From Branchiostoma floridae (taxonomy: Eukaryota > Chordata > Leptocardii > Amphioxiformes > Branchiostomatidae): a stretch of DNA of 64,000 nucleotides. Positions 21,071 to 30,776 of this stretch are shown here, one piece after another; within the stretch, counting starts at the first letter, position 1; each line of letters begins with the position of its first letter. The stretch covers positions 12,579,625 through 12,643,624 of the forward strand of contig NC_049987.1 of NCBI RefSeq assembly GCF_000003815.2, given 5' to 3'. The notes beneath the pieces are model-generated. The model was not told where the DNA came from, did no database searches, and saw only the letters and a list, made by a program, of their open reading frames with translations. Made by a program: the position numbers and the translations under genes.

Positions 21071-24017
21071 CTACATCTTTCTGGTGATGACCACATATCC
21101 AGGTCCGTCATTTGCCCCATTCTGACAGCTTGGGTCAGTACCACAGTTGAACGAACCACCACCTCCTCCACCATTGGGATTAAGGAGAAAATTTGCTCCC
21201 CTACCGCCACCTGAGTACCCCCCTCCCCCACCTCCTCCTCCACCGGCCCCATAACCCCCTCCCCCTCCACCAAACCCACCATCAGCATTATTATTACATT
21301 CCCCACACCCTCCAACTCCTCCATTCACAAACCCCTTCCCACCTTCCCCACCATTCTCACAACCGTCGCCTCCATATCGTTTAGAACTCCCTCCATCTGT
21401 CAGCAGCCCTCCCCCTCCACCGCCCATGTTGTTACTCTTCCCTTCTGTTGCCCCCTGTCCGTTAGTTCCTCCACTGCAGCCAGTTGTTCCATAGCTCTTG
21501 TTACCAGTAGTGGACGCAGTCCCATTGCAGAGGGGATTATGGGTCTGTAACCAATACCCCCCACCAAAACAAACCAACCTCCCCCACCCCCAGCAATAAT
21601 GAGTGGCTTGTTGTCTCCCCTGGTGACAAATGTACCACCCCCTCCTCCTACACTCCAGTTAGCCTTGTTCTCAGCACCTTCTTGTCCCACCAGGATCTTT
21701 AGAGTTTCACCTGCAGAGTAAAAAAGCGACATCAGATTTTGTATCTATTGCTTATCATAATCACCTATCCCTCTTGTAAGCAGAAAGACACAAATTTACC
21801 ACACTATTATTTCTTCTATTTAACACTAACGTTACATGTATCAGTAGAACGAAAGCTGATTATCGTAATCAATCCTAATTTTTCGTCATGGATTTGTGAT
21901 ACTCTCTGCCACTGTTGACTAGTTACCTAGGTGATGAAATAAGATATGGCGTTTACTGTTTCATACTTTCACTTGAATAGACTAAAAGGAACAAGAATAG
22001 ATTAAAAGGAACAAATATCAGACCTTGTTTAAGCGTAAATGTTCCATTTAGCATGGCACCCCGTCCTCGGGCGGACTTTGGGTTGTACATACCCCATCCT
22101 GCCGCAGCACCTGTCAATCAAACGTCAGGCACGTTCAGTACAGAGATCAGCTACTAGATAAAACTAATTCCATGTGTGAATTTTTCATTGTAGATTTAAA
22201 TTTTTTTTTATTATCTCTCGAGCTTGATGAAGCAGACATTTTTCAATTCAGTATTACTTCACATTTGTCGACCACTAAACGGTCTATACCTGCCACCTCT
22301 ATGCTGAATGCCCCCGTCTCCGGTACAGTGAAGTGCTGTATCCCGTCATGTAGCGTCACCAGGTGTTCATGGTCCTGTCCCCTGTAGTGGTTCCCCATGG
22401 TAGTGGGGCCCAGACGGCCGGTGGTGCCCAGGGTGGTGAACTTGGCAGTGCAGAATGTGGAATCTGCAGTTACAATGGTTATGGAATAGTGTTCATCAGA
22501 TATTCAATAAATATCAAGCATGGTTTAGGCTAACCAACATTTGAAATGTTCAGAACCTCAAAGCATACTTTTTCCAGGCTCCCTTCACCATCGTCTTACA
22601 ATCCCAATCTGCCTTCTAACTTTCACTCCTGAAGGCGAGATTCAGCACATACGACTACTAAATGCAAGTTTAATAACGCTTGAAAAGGGGGGAATTAAGA
22701 GGAAATAAAATCATTTCATGTGTGGATGACACCCATTGAAGTGACTTGGTGGCCTTACGTGGAGAGGTTTTATGTTGAAATGTGTGTCAGTCAATGCGCT
22801 GTCTCAAGTTATTTTCTTACAGCTGAGTAATGACGAGATTTCTACAACAAATGCAATGATCACTTCATAAGGGGATCAACAATAATACTGAATAACCTAC
22901 CAACAATGTCCCCAAAGATGATTTCCCTTTCTTTCGAATTCCTTTCCGTCTTCACATCAAACCTGACGTAACTGATGTCGTCAGAAATGTCCGGGGTTGG
23001 ACCTTTCAGCAGAGACTCGAGCCGGGCCGTGACGTCAGAGTACACGTTCATGACGTCAAAGTCACTGCCATGCTCCACGACTTTCTGTGAGAAGTCCACT
23101 GTGCTGGACAGACAGCCTAAGGTGCTCTCAACACTGTCTGCTGTAGCAGAGAGCTGTTTGGAACGGGCTGCTCTGACGGCCGCTAACTTTTCTTTCAGTT
23201 CAGTCTGCTTGCGTCTGACCAGGCCACTTTAATACTTGATCTCTTCCTCCGCAGCTGCATCGATGTCGTCTGCAGCTTTCTTGCTTCTGGTGTTCAGCTC
23301 TGTTTGCTTCTCAGTTACGACACCTGCGATATCTCGGTATTCCTGAAATTTCGGCATGGCGGTCTCGAGTTTGTCTTTGATCTTTGCCCTGACGCCACTC
23401 ACGACGTCTGTCAGCAAACCGTACTTGTGGTCCTTGTGCTGCAGTACTGTGCAATCTCGGCAGACGGGGTGCTGGCACGTCTCACAGAAGAACTTCAGCC
23501 TCTCATCTTCGTGTTTTGTGCAAATCGGCAGTGATGTTGGCTTGACTGATGACGTCTTGGTGATCAGATGTTCTTCAAGTTCAGCCACGCCGATGGCTTC
23601 ATGATCGCGTGTACGTTTGGCACGGCGGTGGGCACGAACGCATTCGTCACACAAAAACTCTTCACACAAAACACAACCACAGCTAGCCACGTCTTCTTCA
23701 CAGACATCGCAAGGAACTTTGTCATCCTCTACATTAGCCACACTCTTGTGTGTTTCAACGGTGTCCCTCAAGCTCAGGACGAAAAAGTTGTTTTTGAGCC
23801 CGGCGATACCACCATCTGGAAGTACAGTTTCGGTCCGACATGTTGGACACTGAAACTTGTCCTTCATCAGTTCACCTTGTTTCCCTACAAACTTCTCCAG
23901 ACAGCCCTTACAGAAGGTGTGAAGACACGGCAGGACCTTGGGATCCTTAAAGGGCTCCAGGCAGACCGTACACTCCAGAAAGTCGCCCGAAATCTGGCTG
24001 AGTATGGCTTCCGCCAT
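21071..24017 (-). pseudogene. RING/B-box/coiled-coil protein with ALK-type glycine-rich C-terminus, copy 1 (frameshifted)
   Basis: Exons (- strand): 24017-22901, 22463-22290, 22110-22024, 21710-21071. The first encodes a RING (CTVCLEPF ... CLHTFCKGC ... CPTC, residues ~14-60), B-box 1 (CDVCEED ... CDEC ... H, ~100-140), B-box 2 (CTKHEDERLKFFCETC ... CRDC, ~165-205) and a coiled coil: TRIM-type E3 ligase architecture. The remaining exons match the extracellular glycine-rich region of ALK/LTK (TTLGTTGRLGPT, GAAAGWGMY, ETLKILVGQEG, poly-Gly, ADGGFGGGGG, GYVVITRKM). Two lesions are visible. An in-frame TAA (23229-23231) lies in a 21-base GT...AG segment shared with copy 2. The last exon changes frame between about 21540 and 21595; one missing base in or near the six-C run 21557-21562 would explain it. 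It is either a decaying copy or carries a sequence error. Most of the frame is otherwise intact. Confidence 0.75.
23215..23235 (-). other. 21-base in-frame GT...AG segment carrying a TAA stop (copy 1)
   Basis: On the - strand the coiled-coil frame reads ...EEEIK, then a 21-base stretch beginning GTATTAAAG and ending GGTCAG, then RKQTELKEKLAAV in the same frame. The stretch is exactly seven codons and contains TAA. The identical stretch occurs in copy 2 at 29223-29243. It could be an extremely short intron, a read-through site, or a fixed nonsense insertion inherited by both copies. The sequence alone cannot decide. Confidence 0.6.
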
Positions 24018-24484
24018 TAGCACTTACACCTGCACGCCTCAGGTGAGGATGTGCGGATACAGGTACCGGTGGACTTTGAACTTTTGTTCAAGACAGGGTC
24101 ATAGTGCATGCTTACAAATGCATAACGTTTCAGCTGAGGGCCGATTGGGGCTATAAACCAAACGGTATATTTTGGCCCCCTGTACCCTGGTATTATTATT
24201 ATAAATTTTTGGCATAAACTATTTTGAAATGATTAATTTCAGCACTTTTCTGAGGGAAAATTGGTTTTCTTTCGGCCTTCTGCCGTGACGTCACCCCACA
24301 GAGCTCCACACCTGCAAGAGCCTCGGCTGAAGCAAGAGTTAATTGAATTTGATAAGCCAGCCAATCAGCGAAGAGGAAGGCGAAGGCTAATTAATATTCA
24401 TAAGCGGGGCCTTCCAATCCCGTATATATATAGAAACACATGCATGTCGTGACCACACAGCGGACGGATCACCCTACGCCCGGT

Positions 24485-24504
24485 TATATATATATATATA
24501 TATA
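24485..24504. repeat. (TA)n microsatellite
   Basis: About ten uninterrupted TA units followed by an A-rich tail, in the spacer between duplication units. Confidence 0.9.
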
Positions 24505-25806
24505 AAAATAGTAGTTTGCGAGGATTTGGAGTTCACGACAGGGTTATTTGGACGGTAGCAGAAGGTACGCGTTCCTTGAACGCTAGGGTACAAGTCTTTG
24601 TCGATGAATTTTGCAACATTCTGCGTGGCAATATCAATCATTTTCGGTAGATTTGACCTTGGCAGGGTCAGTTGAGACAATCGAGGAAATGTTACTTGGC
24701 GGAAATCACGGGAAAATTGGCCAGTTTGCGTTTAGTTTTGATACGTAAGTTTGACAGTGGCGAGAATGATTATTTTCTCATCAATATTTCTCGTCAGAAT
24801 GTTTTGAACTGTAAATCTAAACAATTGGCTTACCTGTGCAATGTTTATATGAAGAAAGATCAGTGGGTACTGAAATTATGTGTAACTTATTGCTCTTAAG
24901 TCAATAGATCAGCATTTTCTCCACTAGTGGCCACCTGTCTATAGTTGGCACATTTCTCTCACTGGACTGAATTATTACAATAAGGCAATATTAGGTCAGG
25001 TTTCAGGAAAAAAATATCGACAGGGCGGTAAAATTCTTTTAAAAGTTTGAGACGTCGCCATTTCGGTAATGGCTCATGCAAAACAAGAAGAAGATTTAAG
25101 TTTTCAGCTTGAAGAAAACAAACACTCCTACTACACAGTACCTACACCTGCTTGATAATTAGTAAATTAAAACTCATGACCAACTTTAATAAAAAAAAAA
25201 TCACTGCAATGATAAATGTACCCACATCACAATGAGCTTAAAACGGTACTTGGACCCAGTTATCGTACTGAAAATTGTTGAATTAATGGCTTCATGTCAT
25301 TTCATGATGAAATTTTTCTGAACGGAAGGTGTGGTGATTTCTCTCACTTTCGAAAAAAAAAGGAGCTGGCGATTCCAAAGTTTGTTTGTTTGTTAATGCA
25401 AACCAATTGGTAGTTATGCCTAGGAGCTCCTGTGGAAGAGTACATTCTTCCATATGGGCATATCGGGTAAGCTCCATTTTGAACTGAAATCAATTCACAA
25501 TATTTGTTCATTTTTTGGGAGAAGTTACTGTTAACGGTGCACACCCCATTTCTTCCGCGACCGGGGATAGTCCCAAATTATTTTGGAGTGAGGGGATTTA
25601 GCATCCGTTTAGTGCCCAGTTACTTAGTGTAAAATTAGCGTAGCGGATCCAAATCGCTGCTAGTATAAAATTCGACCCCTATAATGTTGTTTTCGGTAAG
25701 TTTTTGTCGACGAATCTTGGCTTCCGGGTATCGCTCCGCGGACGCAAACGTCATCGCTACGGGCTTTCGAAATGCATTAGGATATTCATTATTGTGAGAT
25801 TTTAGG

Positions 25807-25988
25807 TACAGTCAAACCTGTATTAGGGGCCACCTCTACAGAGGGGTCACCTGTCCATAGTGGCCACTTTTTGTCGGTCCCTTGGGTATTTTATCTACAA
25901 GTTACCACCTCTATACAGAGGCCACCTGTCTATAGTGGCCAAATTTGTCCGGTCCCTTGAGTGGCCGCTATAGACAGGTTTGACTGTA
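25807..25988. mobile_element. MITE with TACAGTCAAACCTGT terminal inverted repeats
   Basis: The left end TACAGTCAAACCTGT is exactly inverted at the right end as ACAGGTTTGACTGTA; total 182 bp. The interior carries repeated GGCCACCTCTA/ACAGAGG and CCTGTCTATAGTGGCC units. A short related fragment (GGCCACCTGTCTATAG) lies near 24929. There is no coding capacity. Confidence 0.85.
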
Positions 25989-26161
25989 CTAGAATTTTCT
26001 TGTAAATCAGATATGGTACATTTTTACTTGCATGCTGTATACTGTATAGGTGTAGTTCCCGGGGACAATTTTGTTTGGAAATACCGGTACGGCGTCGTTG
26101 AAAATAGTCTCTTCAGTTAACTAAACGTTTCAATGGGGGCGAGAAACTGGGGTGTGCCCCT

Positions 26162-26209
26162 AAAAATTACACGGGCGCTCTTCCTAGGAAGAGCGCCCGT
26201 GTAATTTTT
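26162..26209. repeat. Perfect 48-bp palindrome without spacer
   Basis: Two 24-base arms meet at CCTAGG. The left arm starts AAAAATTACACGGGCGC and the right arm is its exact reverse complement, ending GTGTAATTTTT. The arms are GC-rich at the centre and AT-rich at the edges, so the DNA could extrude a cruciform or the RNA could form a long hairpin. Confidence 0.95.
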
Positions 26210-26860
26210 CCGACTACTACTATATCTGCGCGATTCAACCTCTGCTTGGAGAGTACCTAAATGTTCCATTTTCGAGCAGGGGTTATTTGGGACAGTTAAA
26301 TGTTGCATGGGAAAAGGTATGGCTGAAATATGCTGTATTTGCTCCTAAGCAAATGTCGGCCTTTCTAGTTTCATTTCAGATTGGGATACAGGTGACTGAA
26401 ACACATCTATGTATACTCATAGATATATGTTAGGGACATAAATTCGACTTTGTTTGCGGTGAACTGTGTGGAAACAATCACGATACATGGAGACATTGCG
26501 CAATCGCGAGAAAAACACCATATTTTCCATTGAAATGTTATGTTAGAAATAGCATGTTTAACTCGCTTGTGCATTATACATCCCCGTACAAAAGCACGCG
26601 CTCTTAATGAACTTGAACATCTAGTAGGTCCCATACTTGAAGGCGGCCCACTGCTTTTTTACCTGGATCCTAGCGACAAGCTCCTTGTGAGGTCAGACGT
26701 GTTCCCGACCTATGAAGGCCTATGTTGTTGCCGAGGTGGGTTCAGATTGTTACTTTGTCAGTTATCTCGTAAAAGGTAGCTGCAACAGTTACAGTTCTTC
26801 TATTGTATTTTCTATGCTGTAACTAAGGTTAATGAAGCTATTCCTTCTTCTTTTTTCCAA

Positions 26861-26989
26861 ATAACATCGTCCACCTCCCAGGTGCTGAAGGGCATTCCGT
26901 TGGCTCACACCAACCTGCAGGGGTTTCGCTATATGACAATGCAGGGGCAAAGAGCAGTTAACAGTGACTTGACATTGCTGTTAATTTAG
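26861..26989 (+). pseudogene. CDK5RAP1: Duplicated terminal exon of CDK5RAP1, splice acceptor lost
   Basis: Reads [20 protein letters not shown] and on through GFRYM and QGQRAVNS, nearly identical to the true last exon (20379-20495), with a new stop TAG at 26987 instead of the original TAA. The acceptor TTTTTTCAG of the parent is TTTTTTCCAA here, so the invariant AG is gone. Only the tail of the preceding exon can be traced, near 26700-26738, with weak similarity. No upstream CDK5RAP1 exons are present, so this is a non-functional by-product of the segmental duplication. Confidence 0.9.
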
Positions 26990-27186
26990 ATGCGCATATT
27001 GTAATACTTGTACAAATACAAGCTGGAAAATGATTTATGACTACCATGTTCTACAACTTACTGTAAATGTCATGACTACTGTAACAGGCTAAGCTCAGTC
27101 TGTGCTCGATGGGCAGCGTTTATCTTTGCAATATGATATAATGTAGATTTACACTGTTTAAAAGATGGTGACTACAAAGTATCTCC

Positions 27187-30022
27187 TTACATCTGTCTGG
27201 TAATGACCACATATCCGGGTCCATCGTTTGCCCCACCCTGACCGCTGGTTTCAGAAATGGAGCAAAATGAACCACCACCTCCCCCACCACTTGGATTACT
27301 CCACTCTCCCCTACCACCCCCTGAGTACCCCCCTCCTCCACCCCCTCCACCCCCACTCCCATGAGCCCCTCCCCCTCCACCAAACCCTCCATCAGCTTTA
27401 GAAGAATACCCAATCCCTCCCACCCCACCATTCACAAACGCCTTCCCACCTTCCCCACCATTCTCACAACTGTCACCTCTAAAATGTTTAGAACTCCCTC
27501 CATCTGTCAGCAGCCCTCCCCCGCCTGTTAAGTTACCCTTCCATTCTGTCGCCCCCTGCCCGTTAGATCCTCCGCTGCAGCCAGCTCGTCCATAGCTCTT
27601 GTTTCCAGTAGTGGACACAGTCCCGTTACACAGGGGGTTATGGTTATGTGATCCCCGCCCTTCCCCTCCCCCACCCCCGGCGATAATGAGTGGTGTATTG
27701 TCTCCCCTGGTGACAAATGTACCACCCCCACCTCCTACACTCCAGTTAGCCTTGTTCACTGCACCTTCTTGTCCTACCAGGATTTTCAGAGTTTCATCTG
27801 CAGTATGAAAACAGATAACTGTTAAACATAAGATTTTGTTTTCAGTACTTCTCATAATAAACTATCTTTCTTGATTACGGAAAGACAAACATTTTACCAT
27901 ACTCCCCTGACAACCTTTCTGTCAGTGCAAGTTACTAGAACGAAAGCAGATAATTTGTCATTTTTCTCTGCATACGCTCACACCTCTTCTGAGATTTGTA
28001 CTACTTGCACTGCACTGCTCTACAGATTGCTTGTCAACGAGAGACCGGTGAAATTAGGTACAGTGTCTACACATGCACAGTCTTACTAAAACAGACCAAT
28101 AGAGAATCTTTTGAAACGCCGCACCTTGTTTAAGGTTAAATGTTTCCCTCAGTACGGCACCCCGTCCTCGGGCGGACTTTGGGTTCTTCGAATTCATACC
28201 CCATCCTGCAGCAGCACCTGTCAATAAAGTTGAATCAACATGTTAATCACTTTCAGTACAGCCTCGGAAACAACAACAAGAAATATAAAATGAGAACACA
28301 GATACTGAATGAAAAAAAAGATTTATTAACAAAGTTGTAGCTGGACTCTTTTCTTGATGATATCAGAACTGCACCCCTAACGCATCGATTATTTCTGGGC
28401 GCCTGATTAAGAACAGCACACTGTACATCAGTTTGATTTGTTATTAAAATCAATCCCTACCCGCTGTCTCTATAGTGTACGTTCCGGACCATGGTACAGT
28501 GAAGTGCTGTATCCCGTCATGTAGCGTCACCAGGTGTTCATGGTCCTGTCCCCTGTAGTGGTTCCCCAGGGTAGTGGGGCCCAGACGGCCGGTGGTGCCC
28601 AGGGTGGTGAACATGGCTGTTCGGAAGAATGAATCTGAGGGGGCAGAGGTTATGCTATAGAGTTCATCGAATATTCAACAACATTGGTTTAAGCTGAAAA
28701 AAGTTAGGAAATGTTGTGTGTCCTAAAGCCCCCTTTACAAATCAAGAATTTAGCTCGGCCGAGTTGTCAGCGAGCTCTAAATCACGAGGAGGCATGACCC
28801 TGATGCCTACAAACAAATAGCAGGGTTTCTTCGTCGGCATCAGGGTCATACCTCCTCGTAATGTAGAGCTCGCTGACAACTCGGCCGAGCTAAAATAATA
28901 CCAAATAACTGTACCGACTATGTCTCCAAGACTTATTTCCTTTTCTATCTTTTCTGTCTTCAGATCAAACCTGACGTAACTGATGTCGTCAGAAATGTCC
29001 GGGGTTGGACCTTTCAGCAGAGACTCCAGCCGGGCCGTGACGTCAGAGTACACGTTCATGACGTCAAAGTCACTGCCATGCTCCACGACTTTCTGTGAGA
29101 AGTCCACTGTGCTGGACAGACAGCCTAAGGTGCTCTCAACACTGTCTGCTGTAGCAGAGAGCTGCTTGGAACGGGCTGCTGTGACGGCCGCTAACTTTTC
29201 TTTCAGTTCAGTCTGCTTGCGTCTGACCAGGCCACTTTAATACTTGATCTCTTCCTCCGCAGCTGCATCGATGTCGTCTGCAGCTTTCTTACTCCTGGTG
29301 TCAAGTTCTGCCTGTTTCTCATTTATGACCCCTGCGCCATCCCGGTATTCCTGAATCTTCGGCATGGCAGTTGCGAGTTTGTCTTTGATCTTTGCCTTTA
29401 CGTCACTCACAACATCTGCCAGCAAGCCGTACTTGTGGTCCTTGTGCTGCAGTACTGTGCAGTCTCGGCAGATGGGATGCTGGCACGTCTCACAGAAGAA
29501 CTTGAGCCTCTCATCTTCGTGTTTTGTGCAAATCGGCAGTGATGTTGGCTTCACTGATGACGTCTTGGTGATCAGATGTTCTTTAAGTTCAGCTACGTCG
29601 ATGGCTTCATGACCGCGTGTACGTTTGGCACGGCGGTGGGCACGAGCGCATTCGTCACACAAAAACTCTTCACAGAAAACACAACCGCAGTTAGCCACGT
29701 CTTCTTCACAGACATCGCAAGGAACTTTGTCATCCTCTACATTAGCCACACTCTTGTGTGTTTCAACGGTGTCCCTCAAGCTCAGGACGAAAAAGTTGTT
29801 TTTGAGCCCGGCGACACCGCCCTCCGGAAGTACAGTTTCGGTCCGACATGTTGGACACGGAAACTTGTCCTTCACTTCACCTTGTTTCCCTACAAACTTC
29901 TCCAGACAGCCCTTACAGAAGGTGTGAAGACAAGGCAGGATCTTGGGGTCCTTAAAGGGCTCCAGACAGACCGTACACTCCAAGAAGTCGCCCGAAATCT
30001 GGCTGAGTATGGCTTCCGCCAT
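27187..30022 (-). CDS. RING/B-box/coiled-coil protein with ALK-type glycine-rich C-terminus, copy 2
   Basis: Exons (- strand): 30022-28915, 28634-28461, 28217-28125, 27797-27187; phases agree and total 662 codons including the internal TAA and the final stop. Domain order: RING (residues ~14-60), B-box 1 (~100-140), B-box 2 (~165-205), coiled coil (~205-370), then a domain like the glycine-rich extracellular region of ALK/LTK receptors: TTLGTTGRLGPTTLG, GAAAGWGMN, ETLKILVGQEGAVNKANWS, long Gly runs, and GPGYVVITRQM at the end. No signal peptide or membrane segment is seen, so a cytosolic ubiquitin-ligase-like protein with an unusual C-terminus is inferred. The only lesion is the in-frame TAA at 29237-29239 inside the 21-base GT...AG segment. 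If the stop is real, the product ends after the coiled coil at ~261 aa. Confidence 0.75.
28749..28894. mobile_element. Foldback element with ~58-bp inverted arms in an intron of copy 2
   Basis: The left arm starts TTTAGCTCGGCCGAGTTGTC and the right arm ends GACAACTCGGCCGAGCTAAA. The arms are near-perfect reverse complements over about 58 bases (small differences near TAAATCACG/CGTAATGTA), with a loop of about 30 bases. It is absent from the corresponding intron of copy 1, so it inserted after the duplication or was lost from copy 1. Confidence 0.85.
29223..29243 (-). other. 21-base in-frame GT...AG segment carrying a TAA stop (copy 2)
   Basis: Identical in sequence and position to the segment at 23215-23235 of copy 1. 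The flanking coding frame is open on both sides, encoding AAAEEEIK before and RKQTELKEKLAAV after. Confidence 0.6.
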
Positions 30023-30153
30023 TAGCACTTACACCTGTACGCCTCAGGTAACTGGATACAGGTGCTTTATGAACTTTTGTTCAAGATAAGGTCACAGCGC
30101 ATGCTTACAAAGGGATAACGTTTCAGCTGAGGGCCGATTGGGGCTATAAGCAA

Positions 30154-30776
30154 CTAAACTACCTACATAGTCTTTATCACCAGAGGGGCCACATGGATTG
30201 GGAATATACATACGTAATCATGTAGTGTATTTTGATGTACAAGAAATAGGATGCTTCATTGTAGGAAGTTGTACTGATTAGAGAACAAACCGGACTTTTT
30301 ATTTGGCAAATAAGGAAACCAAAACACGTACAGGTATGACACACAGAAGCGTTACAGTTGATAGACTTTTAGAACGTAACAGGATTCCTAATGAAAAATT
30401 AGAAATGCTGCCTTACCGTTCACGTCTAACAACTTACCACAGAGTGACCATCAATTCAATACTTTTGCGTATCATTTAGTGAACCAAGATACGCAAGCTA
30501 CAATTGAATGTGTTTTGTTTTCTGATGACTTGCTGCTACAAGCTGTGCTAGATTTTTATGATATTCATAACAATATTCAACTGATGCAGTGTGGACAGAG
30601 TGTCCAATCAGAAGACAACCCAATTTTGCGAGTCTAGTACGAACAGTGATATGTCTTGCTCAATGACTTTAGCCTGGCAGTATTCTTATAGAAAAGCAGA
30701 TGAGCTCGTCGACAATTAATAAGTGAGTCGAATAGTTTTGTTTTGCTCCATAGTTCCACTTCACGTGTGCCTGAGC
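30154..30776. other. Intergenic sequence between copy 2 and the LRR gene
   Basis: No gene is recognised. A TTTATT (AATAAA on the - strand) at 30298 is a possible polyadenylation signal for the LRR gene. The rest is AT-rich and featureless. Confidence 0.4.

Larger units (their letters stand above)
20120..24157. repeat. Tandem segmental duplication, unit 1
   Basis: From the end of CDK5RAP1 exon 10 to the 5' flank of the RING/B-box gene, this block is repeated in the same order and orientation at about 26715-30153. Alignable parts include the GTGGGTT donor and following intron, the terminal CDK5RAP1 exon, every exon of the - strand RING/B-box/glycine-rich gene, and the upstream flank ending GGCCGATTGGGGCTATAA. 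Coding parts are near-identical. Introns diverge and differ by insertions. Edges are approximate. Confidence 0.85.
24158..26714. other. Spacer between the two duplication units, transposon-rich, no gene seen
   Basis: Contains a (TA)n run, a MITE at 25807-25988 plus a fragment of the same family at about 24922-24952, and a perfect 48-bp palindrome at 26162-26209. Short open frames occur on both strands, but none has splice support or recognisable similarity. Confidence 0.6.
26715..30153. repeat. Tandem segmental duplication, unit 2
   Basis: Second copy of the block at about 20120-24157, same orientation. It starts next to GTGGGTTCAGATTG (intron after CDK5RAP1 exon 10 in unit 1) and ends at GGCCGATTGGGGCTATAA. 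It is shorter than unit 1 and has its own insertion, the foldback at 28749-28894. Confidence 0.85.

Noticed and set aside
21028-21732. Several overlapping - strand and + strand frames over the poly-Gly exon
   Set aside because: G-rich repeats on one strand and CCC/CCT-rich complement on the other stay open in several frames. Only the frames that match the copy 2 glycine-rich exon are supported.
23568-24020. + strand 150-codon frame opposite the RING exon of copy 1 (and its twin at 29576-30025)
   Set aside because: It is an antisense shadow: the RING and B-box zinc ligands are unmistakable on the - strand.
26540-26779. + strand 79-codon frame before the dead CDK5RAP1 exon
   Set aside because: No similarity to CDK5RAP1 exons except possibly the last few codons, no start context and no splice support.
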